DNA from: Brevundimonas sp. NIBR10
Lineage (GTDB): Bacteria > Pseudomonadota > Alphaproteobacteria > Caulobacterales > Caulobacteraceae
Assembly: GCF_027912515.1 (NCBI RefSeq)
Contig: NZ_CP115464.1
Location: forward strand, 2,790,001-2,854,000
DNA length: 64,000 nucleotides
Direction: 5' to 3'
The position numbers were made by a program, and so were the translations under genes. Below, piece by piece: positions 16,371-25,397 of this stretch. Within the stretch, counting starts at the first letter, position 1. Each line of letters starts with the position of its first letter. A model generated the notes under the pieces. That model was given only the letters and a program-made list of their open reading frames with translations, was not told where the DNA came from and made no database searches.

Positions 16371-17333
16371 ATGTCCAAACTCCCCGACCTCGAAGCCCTC
16401 GCCATCTTCGCCCGCGTGGCGGAGACGCAGTCGTTTTCCGGGGCCGCCGAGGCGCTGGGCCTGTCCAAGGCGACCGTGTCCAAGGCTGTGACGCGGCTGG
16501 AACAGAGGCTGGGCACCACCCTGCTGCACCGGACGTCGCGCCGCTTCGCCCTCACCGATTCGGGGCGCACCCTGGCCGCCCGCGCCGCCCAGATGGTGCA
16601 TGAGGCGGAGGAAGCCGAGGCCCAGGCCCTGGATCAGTCGATCACGCCGCGCGGACTGGTGCGTCTGGCGGCGCCGATGTCGTTCGGCATGACCTATGTG
16701 GCACCTGCCCTGCCGGACTTCCTGGCCCGTCACCCCGACGTGTCGATCGATCTGCATCTGTCGGACGAGACCGTCGATCTGGTCGGCGGCGGTTTCGACT
16801 GCGCGCTCCGGATCGCGGCCCTGCCCGATTCGTCGCTGACGGCGCGCAAGCTACGCCCGATCCGGCGGCATCTGGTCGCCTCGCCCGATTATCTGGAACA
16901 GCGTGGCCGGTCCAGCCATCCCGATGACCTCGTGCGCCACGCCTGCCTCGGCTATGCCTATCTGCCGACGCCCAACACCTGGCGGTTCCGGCATGTGACG
17001 ACGGGTGAGGAGGCCGTGGTGCGGCTGGCCGGCCCCTTGCGCGCCAACAACGCCGATGCCCTGACCGCCTCCCTCTGTGCGGGCCTCGGCATCGCCGAAC
17101 AGCCGGAGTTCATCCATTGGCGCGACATCGCCGAGGGGCGGCTGGAAGTGATCCTGCCGGACTGGTCTCTGCCGGAGATCAACCTGCATCTGGTGGCACC
17201 GGGGGGAGGGCCCCGGCCGGCCCGGGTCGCGGCCCTCATGGACCATCTGGCGGCCGTCTTCACGGCACCGCTCTGGCCCGGCGATACGGTCGGGCGGCGC
17301 GCCCCGCTTGCCCCCGCGTCACGATTGGCCTAG
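16371..17333 (+). CDS. LysR-family transcriptional regulator
   Basis: 320 aa. The N-terminal HTH reads DLEALAIFARVAETQSFSGAA followed by SKATVSKAVTRLEQRLG. The effector domain starts near residue 90 (GLVRLAAPMSFG), and a C-terminal tail is rich in Pro/Ala/Arg. It is divergent from pirin/DoxX across a visibly AT-rich 123-bp gap. This gap very likely holds both promoters and the LysR site. The effector is unknown. Confidence 0.9.
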   Translation: MSKLPDLEALAIFARVAETQSFSGAAEALGLSKATVSKAVTRLEQRLGTTLLHRTSRRFALTDSGRTLAARAAQMVHEAEEAEAQALDQSITPRGLVRLAAPMSFGMTYVAPALPDFLARHPDVSIDLHLSDETVDLVGGGFDCALRIAALPDSSLTARKLRPIRRHLVASPDYLEQRGRSSHPDDLVRHACLGYAYLPTPNTWRFRHVTTGEEAVVRLAGPLRANNADALTASLCAGLGIAEQPEFIHWRDIAEGRLEVILPDWSLPEINLHLVAPGGGPRPARVAALMDHLAAVFTAPLWPGDTVGRRAPLAPASRLA

Positions 17334-17370
17334 CCCTCCGCGCCAAATCAATAATCAGAGGGCGCCTCGA

Positions 17371-18315
17371 ATGTCGCTTGCATTGCTGTTTCCCGGTCAG
17401 GGCAGTCAGAGCCTGAAGATGGGCTGTCTGCTGGGGGACGCCTTCCCCGTCGCCCGCGACGTCCTGGCCGAGGTCGACGAGGCTTTGGGCCAGAACCTGT
17501 CGCAGATCATGCGCGAGGGGCCCGAGGACCTGCTGACCCTGACCGAGAACGCACAGCCGGCCCTGATGGCGGTGTCGATGGCGGCGATGCGGGTGCTGAA
17601 GACCGAGTTCGGCTTCGACGTGACCCAGGCCGCCTATGTCGCCGGCCATTCGTTGGGCGAGTATTCCGCCCTGTGTGCCGCCGGGTCGATCACCCTGACC
17701 GACGCCGCGCGCCTGCTGAAGCTGCGCGGCCAGGCCATGCAGCGCGCGGTGCCGGTCGGCGTCGGCGGCATGGCCTCCCTGATCGGGCCCAAGACGGATC
17801 TGGTCCTGGCCGAGGCGGCTGCGGCGGCGGGGTCCGAGGTCGGAACCTGCGTCGTCGCCAACGACAATGTCGGCGGCAATATCGTCATTTCGGGTGACAA
17901 GCCCGCCGTCGAACGCGCCATCGAAAAGGCCAAGGAACTGGGCGCCCGCGCCATCCACCTCAACGTCTCGGCGCCCTTCCACTGCCCGCTGATGCAGCCC
18001 GCCGCCGACGAGATGGCCAATGCCCTGGCCTCGGCCACCATCCTGGCCCCCGCCGTGCCCTTGGTCGCCAACGTCACCGCCAGCCCCCAGACCGATCCCG
18101 AGGTCATCCGCCGCCTGCTGGTCGAACAGGTCACCGGCCGCGTCCGCTGGCGCGAGAGCCTGAACTGGATGACGGGCGAGGGCGGCGTCACCCGCTTCGC
18201 CGAGGTCGGCTCCGGCAAGGTCCTGACCGGCATGGCCAAGCGCGGCGCGCCCGACGCGGAGGCCGTGGCGCTGAACACGGCCGAGGATCTGGAAGCGTTC
18301 GCCAAGAGCCTCTGA
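17371..18315 (+). CDS. fabD: Malonyl-CoA:ACP transacylase
   Basis: 314 aa from MSLALLFPGQGSQ. It transfers malonyl from CoA to acyl carrier protein to feed fatty-acid elongation. Motifs are GQGSQ, the nucleophile in GHSLGEYSAL, and the catalytic His in FHCPLMQPA. Length is normal. An upstream in-frame ATG would add 21 residues over the preceding gene's tail and is not used. In many relatives fabG and acpP follow, but here a terminator and the convergent pyrC follow instead. Confidence 0.96.
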   Translation: MSLALLFPGQGSQSLKMGCLLGDAFPVARDVLAEVDEALGQNLSQIMREGPEDLLTLTENAQPALMAVSMAAMRVLKTEFGFDVTQAAYVAGHSLGEYSALCAAGSITLTDAARLLKLRGQAMQRAVPVGVGGMASLIGPKTDLVLAEAAAAAGSEVGTCVVANDNVGGNIVISGDKPAVERAIEKAKELGARAIHLNVSAPFHCPLMQPAADEMANALASATILAPAVPLVANVTASPQTDPEVIRRLLVEQVTGRVRWRESLNWMTGEGGVTRFAEVGSGKVLTGMAKRGAPDAEAVALNTAEDLEAFAKSL

Positions 18316-18319
18316 TCTG

Positions 18320-18342
18320 CCTCTCCCCCGGCGGGGGAGAGG
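18320..18342. terminator. Terminator-like hairpin between fabD and pyrC
   Basis: CCTCTCCCCC (18320-18329) pairs perfectly with GGGGGAGAGG (18333-18342) around a 3-base loop. It lies between the convergent fabD and pyrC ends and contacts both. There is no clear T tract. Confidence 0.6.
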
Positions 18343-18343
18343 G

Positions 18344-19621
18344 TCAGTGAACCTTCCGGCCGCCCACCCAGGTCCCGATGACCTTGCCCTGCAACCGCCG
18401 CCCGTCGAAGGGCGAGTTCTTGGACTTGGACTTCAGCGTCGCGGCATCCACCATCACCGGCGCGTCGGGGTCGAACAGCACCACGTCCGCCGGTGCGCCC
18501 GGCTCCAGCACGCCGCTGTCCAGCCCCAGCAGTGCCGCCGGTCCCGCCGTCATCGGCCGCAGGATATCCAGCAATGGAACCCCGTCCTCGTGGTGCAGGC
18601 TGAGCGCGGCCGCCAGCAAGGTCTCCAGCCCGATGGCCCCCGGCGCCGCCTCGGCGAACGGACGGCGCTTGTCCTCGGCGGGCAGGGGGGCGTGGGCCGA
18701 GGTGATGACGTCGATCAGCCCGTCGCGCACCGCCTCGATCAGCGCCTGTCGGTCGCTCTCGGGCCGCAGCGGCGGGTCCAGCCGGTAGAAGGTCCGGTAG
18801 TCGCCGATGTCGATCTCGTTGAAGCACAGGTGGTTGATTGAGACGCTGGCCGCGACCTCCAGCCCCTTGCCCCGCGCCCGCGCCAGACTGTCCAGCGCAT
18901 CGGCGGTCGAGATCTGATCGACCAGGAACCGCGCGCCCGTCTGTTCGACCAGGGCCAGGTCGCGATCCAGCTGGATGCGCTCGGCGATGGCGGGTACGCC
19001 CGACAGCCCCAGACGCATCGCCAGTTCCCCCGAGGTCGCCACACCGCCCTCGCTCAGCCATGGATCGGCGGGCCGACAGGCGATCAGGGCGTTGAAGGCG
19101 GCGGCATAGCTCATCACCCGCTGCAGGGTCCGGCTCGAGGCGATCACCCGGTCGCCGTCGGTGAAATAGAGGGCCCCCGCCTCGTGCATCAGGCCGATCT
19201 CGGCCATCCGCTGGCCCTCGCGCCGCTGGGTCGCCGCGCCCGCCGCATAGACATTGACCAGGTTCAGCGCCGCGCCTCGCCTCTGGATGAAGTCCACCAT
19301 GGCCGGGTCGTCCACGGCCGGATCGGTGTCCGGCTGGATGACGATGGTGGTGACGCCCCCCGCCGCCGCCGACAGACTGGCCGACTTCAGCGTCTCCTTG
19401 GGCTCGAAACCGGGTTCGCCGGTCTTGACCCGGATGTCGATCAGGCCGGGCGACAGGCACAGGCCCCGCGCGTCCACGACCTCGACGCCCGCCGGCACAC
19501 GGACGTCGCCGCCGCGCACGACCTCGACGATCCGCCCGTCGGCGATCAGGATCCCGCCCTGACCGTCATAGTCGCTGGCGGGGTCCAGCAGCCGGGCGTT
19601 GATGATGGCGATGGCGGTCAT
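18344..19621 (-). CDS. pyrC: Non-catalytic dihydroorotase homologue (PyrC'/PyrX type)
   Basis: 425 aa, dihydroorotase fold by alignment ([33 protein letters not shown]). The metal site is lost: the usual D-x-H-x-H reads D62-I-R64-V-K66, the ED-type segment reads ADPWLSEG with no preceding His, and the SDHAPH motif reads SAHAPL. It should not hydrolyse dihydroorotate. Its 4-bp overlap with pyrB suggests a structural role in the aspartate carbamoyltransferase complex, as known for pseudo-DHOases of other proteobacteria. An active pyrC should exist elsewhere in the genome. Confidence 0.88.
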   Translation of the reverse strand: MTAIAIINARLLDPASDYDGQGGILIADGRIVEVVRGGDVRVPAGVEVVDARGLCLSPGLIDIRVKTGEPGFEPKETLKSASLSAAAGGVTTIVIQPDTDPAVDDPAMVDFIQRRGAALNLVNVYAAGAATQRREGQRMAEIGLMHEAGALYFTDGDRVIASSRTLQRVMSYAAAFNALIACRPADPWLSEGGVATSGELAMRLGLSGVPAIAERIQLDRDLALVEQTGARFLVDQISTADALDSLARARGKGLEVAASVSINHLCFNEIDIGDYRTFYRLDPPLRPESDRQALIEAVRDGLIDVITSAHAPLPAEDKRRPFAEAAPGAIGLETLLAAALSLHHEDGVPLLDILRPMTAGPAALLGLDSGVLEPGAPADVVLFDPDAPVMVDAATLKSKSKNSPFDGRRLQGKVIGTWVGGRKVH

Positions 19622-20610
19622 CGGGCGGCTCCCGACCGGGCCCAGAGCGAGGCCAGCACCGCCATCCGCGCCGCCACCCCCATCTCGACCTGATCCTGAA
19701 TCAGCGACACCGACAGGTCGTCTGCGACGTCCGAATCGATCTCCACGCCCCGGTTCATCGGCCCCGGATGCATGACCTTCGCGCCGGATTTCGCCCAGGC
19801 CAGTTTCTCGCGGTCCAGGCCCCAGAAACGGAAATACTCGCGCGTGGACGGCACCAGCGCCCCCTCCATCCGCTCCAGCTGCAGCCGCAGCATCATCACG
19901 ACGTCGCAGCCTTCCAGCCCCTCGCGCATGTCATGGAACACCTCGCAGCCCCAGCGGTCGGCGTCGCCGGGCACCAGGGTCGGCGGCCCGATCAGCCGGA
20001 CGCGAGCCCCCATCATCGACAGCAACGCCACGTTCGACCGCGCCACCCGGCTGTGGGTGATGTCGCCACAGATCGCGACGGTCAGCCCGCCCACATCCCC
20101 GAACGCGCGTCGCAGCGACAGCAGGTCCAGCAGCGCCTGGGTCGGATGCTCGTGCCGTCCGTCGCCTGCATTGACGACCGCGCAGCCGACCTTCTGGCTC
20201 AGCAGGGCCGCCGCGCCCGACGCCCCGTGACGCACCACCAGAATGTCGGGCTTCATGGCGTTCAGGGTCACGGCCGTGTCGATCAGGGTCTCGCCCTTGG
20301 CCACCGAGGACGCCTGCACCGGCATGGTCACCACATCGGCCCCCAGCCGCTTGGCCGCGATCTCGAACGACGAACTGGTCCGGGTCGAGTTCTCGAAGAA
20401 GATGTTCACGACCGTGCGCCCGCTGAGCAGGTCCAGCGTCTTGCCGCCCTCGCTGGCCGCCAGCCGGTTCAGATCGACGAACACGTCGGCGACATCCAGC
20501 AGGGCCAGTGCAGCCGGCGGGTTCAGGTCGCCGGCGGACAGGAAATGGGGGGTCGGGAACGGGACCAGCCGCTCGGAGATCAGGTCGGTGACGGCATGGG
20601 GCTGGGTCAT
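19618..20610 (-). CDS. pyrB: Aspartate carbamoyltransferase catalytic subunit
   Basis: 330 aa from [10 protein letters not shown]. It makes carbamoyl-aspartate in pyrimidine synthesis. Carbamoyl-phosphate motif [20 protein letters not shown] is complete, followed by [27 protein letters not shown], and the [11 protein letters not shown] segment. The long upstream frame is out of keeping with the family and is not used. The stop overlaps the pyrC start, so translation is coupled. An AEC transporter and ruvX lie upstream on the same strand. Confidence 0.95.
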   Translation of the reverse strand: MTQPHAVTDLISERLVPFPTPHFLSAGDLNPPAALALLDVADVFVDLNRLAASEGGKTLDLLSGRTVVNIFFENSTRTSSSFEIAAKRLGADVVTMPVQASSVAKGETLIDTAVTLNAMKPDILVVRHGASGAAALLSQKVGCAVVNAGDGRHEHPTQALLDLLSLRRAFGDVGGLTVAICGDITHSRVARSNVALLSMMGARVRLIGPPTLVPGDADRWGCEVFHDMREGLEGCDVVMMLRLQLERMEGALVPSTREYFRFWGLDREKLAWAKSGAKVMHPGPMNRGVEIDSDVADDLSVSLIQDQVEMGVAARMAVLASLWARSGAAR

Positions 20611-20633
20611 CGAGGCCCGCCTATAGAGATTCG

Positions 20634-21557
20634 TCAGGCCATATGGAACAGGGCGAGCAGGATCGGGATGCTGAGCGCGCTGAGCACGGTCGTCAGGGCG
20701 ACGATCCCGGCCATCAAGGGCGCGTCCCCACCCATCTGTCGCGCCAGCAGATAGGCGGCCGCAGCGCCGGGTGCGGCCCCGCACAGCAGGGCTGTCGCCT
20801 GGGCCAGTTCATCGCCGCCGTACAGGATGCACAGGCCCCACATCAGCGGCGGCATCACGCCCAACTTGACCAGGGTCACGCCCGCGATGGTCCATTTGCG
20901 GCGCGCGACCTCCGCGAAACTCAGGCCCGCTCCGGCCACGATCAGGCCCAGCGGCAGGGCGGCGGACCCGATCAGCTTCAGGGTCTCGTAGATTCCAGGG
21001 ACCGGCGGGACCTTCAGCAGGTTCAGCGCCAGCCCGATCAGACAGGCAACCAGGATCGGATTGGCCAGCATGGCCTGGGCCAGGGCCACGGGCGACACCC
21101 CCTTCTGGTCCGCCCCCCAGCGCGCCAACACCGCGACGCAGGCGATATTGGTCACCGGGATGATGCAGGCGATCATCACGGCCGCCAGCGCCAGACCCTC
21201 GGCCCCGAACGCGACCTGGATCACCGGCAGGAAGACGAAGCTGTTCCAGCGGATCGAGCCCTGGAACACGCTGGTGAAGGCCGGGCCGTCGATCTTCAGC
21301 AGCGGCCTGGCCGCCAGAAGCACCCCCCCGACGATGATGACGGCGGTGACAGCGGCCGCCCCGGCCGCGCCCGCGCTGTCGCCCGACAGGTCCGCGTCCC
21401 AGATCGCCGGGATCAGAAATCCCGGATACAGCAGGTTGATCGACAGCTTCTCGATCGGCCGCCAGGTCTCGTCCGGCAGGAAATGCGATTTCTTCAGCCC
21501 ATAGCCGATGGCGATCAGGGCGAAGACGGGCAGGACGCCAAGCAGCAAGCCGTTCAT
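20634..21557 (-). CDS. AEC-family transporter
   Basis: 307 aa with about ten hydrophobic segments in two halves, starting [20 protein letters not shown]. This is the auxin-efflux-carrier (AEC) fold used in bacteria for malonate, malate or other carboxylate transport. The second half ends with [20 protein letters not shown], a typical family segment. The start overlaps the ruvX stop by 4 bp, so it is translationally coupled to ruvX. The substrate is unknown. Confidence 0.85.
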   Translation of the reverse strand: MNGLLLGVLPVFALIAIGYGLKKSHFLPDETWRPIEKLSINLLYPGFLIPAIWDADLSGDSAGAAGAAAVTAVIIVGGVLLAARPLLKIDGPAFTSVFQGSIRWNSFVFLPVIQVAFGAEGLALAAVMIACIIPVTNIACVAVLARWGADQKGVSPVALAQAMLANPILVACLIGLALNLLKVPPVPGIYETLKLIGSAALPLGLIVAGAGLSFAEVARRKWTIAGVTLVKLGVMPPLMWGLCILYGGDELAQATALLCGAAPGAAAAYLLARQMGGDAPLMAGIVALTTVLSALSIPILLALFHMA

Positions 21558-22033
21558 GCCCAGGTCGCCTGGTCACGCACGCGGTCCAGCGCCCCTTGCA
21601 GGATCCATGCGGCGGCGGTGCGATCGACGACCCCCGCACGGCGCTTGCGGCTCAGGTCCAGCTCGTCGATCAGGAACCGCTCGACCGCGCTGGTCGACAG
21701 CCGCTCGTCCCAGAAGGCGATGGGAATGTCCCGCAACCGGATCAGGTTGCGCGCGAAGGCTCGGCACGACTGGGCGCGCGGCCCCTCGGTCCCGTCCATA
21801 TTGACCGGCAGGCCGATCACCAGCCCCGACACCTTGCGATGCGCCATCAGCCGGAACAGCTGTTCGGCGTCCTGGGTGAATTTCGATTTGCGCACCAGCT
21901 CCAGCGGGCTGGCGATCATCCGGGATGTGTCCGACGTCGCCACACCGATCGTCTGTTCACCGAGGTCGAGGCCCATCCACGCCGTATTGGGCGGACAGGC
22001 GGCGGACAGGTCGAGAAGGTCGAGTACGGGCAC
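21554..22033 (-). CDS. ruvX: Putative pre-16S rRNA nuclease / Holliday junction resolvase-like RuvX (YqgF)
   Basis: 159 aa with a GTG start (22031-22033) giving VPVLDLLDL. The long frame upstream has no conserved content. The RNase-H-like fold shows MGLDLGEQTIGVATSD, then LVIGLPVNMDG, FWDERLSTSAVERFL and DRTAAAWILQGAL. YqgF matures 16S rRNA 5' ends, and a resolvase role has also been proposed. It heads the ruvX-AEC-pyrB-pyrC run and is divergent from a lipoprotein gene. Confidence 0.9.
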   Translation of the reverse strand: MPVLDLLDLSAACPPNTAWMGLDLGEQTIGVATSDTSRMIASPLELVRKSKFTQDAEQLFRLMAHRKVSGLVIGLPVNMDGTEGPRAQSCRAFARNLIRLRDIPIAFWDERLSTSAVERFLIDELDLSRKRRAGVVDRTAAAWILQGALDRVRDQATWA

Positions 22034-22150
22034 GGCGGTGCGGTAGACCCCGCGCAGGTCTGCGTCAAAGGTCGCGCGACGTCCTTGTGGGCGAACGCCG
22101 TTGTATCGCGCCGTGTGTCGCGCCACTGTCGCGCCGAACCGGAGGAACCG

Positions 22151-22729
22151 ATGACCACGCGCCTGATCACCGCCGCCGCCCTGCTGGCCGCCGTATCCCT
22201 GGCGGGCTGCGACCGGCTGACCGCCGCCTGGACCGCCTTCCAGCAGCCCGCCGCGCCGACGGCTGCGACCCCGGCACCGCCCACCGTCGTGCCGGAAACG
22301 GCCGGAACGCCGCCGACCATCGCACCCCTGACGCCCACGTCGCGCGGCCTGCCGGTCAAGGCCCTGCCGGACGAGACCCTGCAATATTCGGCCGGGGTGG
22401 TCGAACTGTATGCTCTGGAAAAGCAGCAGGGCGTTGGGGCCAAGATCTTCGGCACGGCCGGCGGCGATCCCGCCATGAACGGGCTCCAGACCTATATCGC
22501 CTTCTACCGTAGCCCGGCCGACGGCTGGTGGGTCTATGGCCTCGGCGATTTCCTCGACTTCAAGGTGCTGAACGAGGTGCCGGGCCAGGTCGATCTGGAA
22601 ATCGAGGAAAGCACCATGGATGCCGACGGCACGATAGGCAGCCGCAAACGCCGCGCCATCATCGTCTTCCCCGTCGGCCCCATCCACGAGACCCAGCCGG
22701 TCAATGTGCGGATGATGCCGGCGGATTAG
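22151..22729 (+). CDS. Predicted lipoprotein of unknown function
   Basis: 192 aa. The N-terminus MTTRLITAAALLAAVSLAGC is a clear lipoprotein signal with the acylated Cys at residue 20. A Pro/Ala/Thr-rich linker (residues 33-65) follows, then a compact domain with no known motif and a C-terminal strand-rich region ending VNVRMMPAD. GGAGG lies 6 bases before the ATG. It is divergent from ruvX. I do not recognise the family, and an envelope location is the only supported statement. Confidence 0.75.
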   Translation: MTTRLITAAALLAAVSLAGCDRLTAAWTAFQQPAAPTAATPAPPTVVPETAGTPPTIAPLTPTSRGLPVKALPDETLQYSAGVVELYALEKQQGVGAKIFGTAGGDPAMNGLQTYIAFYRSPADGWWVYGLGDFLDFKVLNEVPGQVDLEIEESTMDADGTIGSRKRRAIIVFPVGPIHETQPVNVRMMPAD

Positions 22730-22799
22730 ATCGTCAGGCCGCCGTCGCGGGGATGAGCGTGACGGGGAGTAGGGCCCATCTATCCAACTTCGCCTCACC

Positions 22800-22822
22800 A
22801 ATCCCTTGTCCTGCAAGGGATT
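22800..22822. repeat. Perfect 9-bp inverted repeat downstream of the lipoprotein gene
   Basis: AATCCCTTG (22800-22808) and CAAGGGATT (22814-22822) flank TCCTG. It lies in the 437-bp gene-free stretch 22730-23166. No T run follows, so it is not a canonical terminator. Its role is unknown. Confidence 0.55.
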
Positions 22823-22930
22823 GCCGCGATCTCGCGCCCTTCGACCTGGCGCCGGTCGCGGCCGTGGTAGACTGCCCGCTCGACCCCGGTCTTTGACAAT
22901 CGCAGCCAGAAACCACCCGCGGCACCGGCA

Positions 22931-23058
22931 GAGTCCGGACTCAACGGACTCACCGGACTCTGTTTTTGAGTCCGGACTCTCCGGACTCATCGGACTCCGT
23001 TTTTTGAGTCCGGCTATCGGCGAGTTCGGACCATTCAGACCTTTCGGACTCTGTTTTT
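22931..23058 (+). repeat. Tandem GGACTC hairpin repeat with T tracts (serial terminators)
   Basis: Two near-identical units of 37 bp (22931-22967) and 38 bp (22968-23005), followed by a decayed third unit to about 23058. Each begins GAGTCCGG, contains several CGGACTC words and ends in TTTTT or TTTTTT. GAGTCCG pairs with the last CGGACTC of its unit, giving an intrinsic-terminator shape each time. They lie between the lipoprotein gene and gatC. The rest of the 22730-23166 gap shows no credible ORF. Confidence 0.7.
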
Positions 23059-23166
23059 CTGTCTGAACGCTCCGGCCGCACCGCCCGTCCTTGGCGCGAA
23101 TCCTTGTGATTCCGGCCCCGGACGGCTAGTCACCGGCCCTCTCGCCTCGACTATCCGGAGGGCCGC

Positions 23167-23454
23167 ATGGCCATCGACGCAGCGACCGTGCGCAAGGTCG
23201 CCTTTCTCGCCCGCATCAAGACGCCCGAAGACCGGCTGGAGCCGCTTGCCGGCGAGCTGAACGGCATCATGGCCTGGATCGACCAGCTCAGCGAGGTCGA
23301 CGTCGAGGGCGTCGAACCGATGACCTCCAACGTCGCCCAGGCCCTGCGTCTGCGCGACGACGTCGTCACCGACGGCAACAAGGTCGCCGACGTCCTGTCC
23401 AACGCCCCCAAATCCGCCGACGGCTTCTTCGCCGTGCCCAAGGTGGTGGAATAG
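23167..23454 (+). CDS. gatC: Asp-tRNA(Asn)/Glu-tRNA(Gln) amidotransferase subunit C
   Basis: 95 aa. It starts [18 protein letters not shown] and carries the GatC pattern [19 protein letters not shown], then VEPMTSN and a C-terminal [20 protein letters not shown]. GatC stabilises the GatA-GatB complex that amidates misacylated Glu-tRNA(Gln) or Asp-tRNA(Asn). GatA starts 3 bp after the stop, so the two are co-transcribed. Confidence 0.95.
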   Translation: MAIDAATVRKVAFLARIKTPEDRLEPLAGELNGIMAWIDQLSEVDVEGVEPMTSNVAQALRLRDDVVTDGNKVADVLSNAPKSADGFFAVPKVVE

Positions 23455-23456
23455 TC

Positions 23457-24935
23457 ATGAGCGACCTGACCCAACTGACCCTCAAGGGGGCCGTCGACGG
23501 CCTCAAGGCGAAGACCTTTTCCTCGGAAGAGATCACCCGCGCCTTCCTGTCCAACATCGAGGCCGCCAACCCGACCCTGAACGCCTATGTCGAGGTCACC
23601 GCCGACAAGGCGATCGACATGGCCAGGGCATCCGACGCTCGCCTCGCCGCCGGCCAGGGCGGCGTCCTGGAAGGCGCGCCGCTGGGCATCAAGGACCTGT
23701 TCTGCACCGACGGTGTCCAGACCACGGCCGGCTCCAACATGCTGCGCGGCTTCGTCCCGCCGTATGAATCCACCGTCACCGCCAACCTGTGGCGCGACGG
23801 GGCGGTGATGCTGGGCAAACTGAACATGGACGAGTTCGCCATGGGCTCGTCAAACGAGACATCGGCCTTCGGTCCGGTCGTGAACCCCTGGAAATCAAAG
23901 GGTTCAAACGCTGACCTGACCCCGGGCGGCAGCTCGGGCGGATCGGCCTGCGCCGTCGCCGCAGACCTCTGCCTGGCCGCCACGGCGTCGGACACCGGCG
24001 GTTCGATCCGCCAGCCGGCCGCCTTCACCGGCACGGTCGGGATCAAGCCCACCTACGGCCGGGCCAGCCGCTACGGCATGGTCGCCTTCGCCAGTTCGCT
24101 GGATCAGGCCGGGCCGATCGCCAAGAACGTCGAGGACGCGGCCCTGCTACTGAAGTCGATGTGCTCGTTCGACGTCAAGGATTCGACCAGCCTCGACATC
24201 CCCACACCCGACTGGTCCCGCTTCGTCGGCAACTCGGTCAAGGGCCTGCGCATCGGCGTCCCGGCCGAATACGTCGTCGACGGCATGCCTGACGAGATTC
24301 AGGCCCTGTGGGCCCAGGGCATGACCTGGCTCAAGGACGCCGGTTGCGAGATCGTCCACATCTCCCTGCCGCACACCAAATATGCCCTGCCGACCTACTA
24401 TATCGTCGCCCCGGCCGAGGCCTCGTCCAACCTGGCCCGCTATGACGGAATGCGCTTCGGGCATCGGGCGAAGAACGCCACCAGCCTGACCGACCTCTAC
24501 GAGACCAGCCGCGCCGAGGGCTTCGGCAAGGAGGTCCAGCGCCGCCTGACCATCGGCGCCTATGTGCTGTCGGCCGGATTCTACGACGCCTACTACGTCC
24601 GGGCGCTGAAGGTCCGCCGCCGCATCGCCGAGGACTTCGACAACGTCTGGGACCAGGTCGACGCCATCCTGACCCCCTCCACCCCGTCGGCCGCCTTCGC
24701 CATCGGCGACAAGGAGGTCGATCCGGTGACCATGTACCTCAACGACATCTTCACGGTGACCGCCAACCTGGCGGGCCTGCCGGGCATCTCGGTCCCCGCC
24801 GGCGTCGATCCGAACGGACTGCCGCTGGGCCTTCAGGTCATCGGCAAGGCCCTGGACGAAGCCACGGTGTTCCAGGTGGCGTCGGCGCTGGAAAAGGCGG
24901 CGGGCTTTACCGGCAAGGCGGATAAGTGGTGGTGA
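23457..24935 (+). CDS. gatA: Asp-tRNA(Asn)/Glu-tRNA(Gln) amidotransferase subunit A
   Basis: 492 aa. Amidase-signature enzyme that releases ammonia from glutamine for the tRNA amidation. The Lys of the Ser-cisSer-Lys triad is in [10 protein letters not shown], the serines are in [15 protein letters not shown] and [11 protein letters not shown]. Full length is kept to the C-terminal FTGKADKWW. gatB is not adjacent in the usual way: a terminator and a minus-strand gene separate gatA from gatB. Confidence 0.97.
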   Translation: MSDLTQLTLKGAVDGLKAKTFSSEEITRAFLSNIEAANPTLNAYVEVTADKAIDMARASDARLAAGQGGVLEGAPLGIKDLFCTDGVQTTAGSNMLRGFVPPYESTVTANLWRDGAVMLGKLNMDEFAMGSSNETSAFGPVVNPWKSKGSNADLTPGGSSGGSACAVAADLCLAATASDTGGSIRQPAAFTGTVGIKPTYGRASRYGMVAFASSLDQAGPIAKNVEDAALLLKSMCSFDVKDSTSLDIPTPDWSRFVGNSVKGLRIGVPAEYVVDGMPDEIQALWAQGMTWLKDAGCEIVHISLPHTKYALPTYYIVAPAEASSNLARYDGMRFGHRAKNATSLTDLYETSRAEGFGKEVQRRLTIGAYVLSAGFYDAYYVRALKVRRRIAEDFDNVWDQVDAILTPSTPSAAFAIGDKEVDPVTMYLNDIFTVTANLAGLPGISVPAGVDPNGLPLGLQVIGKALDEATVFQVASALEKAAGFTGKADKWW

Positions 24936-24945
24936 ACTAGCGAGC

Positions 24946-24974
24946 CCGGGCCTCTCCTTGGGGGAGAGGCCCGG
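24946..24974. terminator. Bidirectional terminator-like hairpin after gatA
   Basis: CCGGGCCTCTCC (24946-24957) pairs perfectly with GGAGAGGCCCGG (24963-24974) around five bases. It lies between gatA and the convergent small exported-protein gene. Confidence 0.7.
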
Positions 24975-24979
24975 TCTGA

Positions 24980-25297
24980 TCAACGGGCCGGCAGAGCTTT
25001 GATGTCGGTGTCGATGGCAGCGATGATCTCGGCGGTCACCGCCCCCTGCGACATCGGCATGACCTGGGTCAATGTCATGTCCTGGAACTGAGGCAGGGCC
25101 GGGTGGTTCGCCAGGCCGGGCAGGTGTTTGTCGAGGATGGCCTTGGTCGCGGGGTTGGCCAGCAGCGCCTTGATCGGGCTGTTCACGGTCAGCGGAGCCG
25201 GTGCCGGCGCGGTCTGGGCCACGGCGGCGCTCGTTGCGCTGGTCAGGGGCGCCGCGACGAGGGCGAGCGCGGCGAAGGCGGCGAGGGTCTTGGTCAT
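24980..25297 (-). CDS. Small exported protein of unknown function (105 aa)
   Basis: A Sec-type signal peptide (MTKTLAAFAALALVAAPLTS, probable cleavage after an AVAQ-like site near residue 28) precedes about 75 mature residues. These contain ANPATKAILDKHLPGLANHP and a C-terminal helix AEIIAAIDTDIKALPAR. No enzymatic motif is visible. It is inserted on the opposite strand between gatA and gatB. A periplasmic location is well supported, function is not. Confidence 0.7.
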   Translation of the reverse strand: MTKTLAAFAALALVAAPLTSATSAAVAQTAPAPAPLTVNSPIKALLANPATKAILDKHLPGLANHPALPQFQDMTLTQVMPMSQGAVTAEIIAAIDTDIKALPAR

Positions 25298-25397
25298 GGT
25301 GTTTCCTGGCTGTTTCCCAACGTTACGAGAACATTGATTTGAGACAGGCTCAAGACAGCAACTTTCGCCGATCGCTTCAGGACGCTAATCAAGCCCC

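Noticed and set aside
22931..23058. Possible CRISPR-like array
   Set aside because: Units abut without unique spacers, carry T tracts and no cas genes are nearby. Terminator repeats explain it better.
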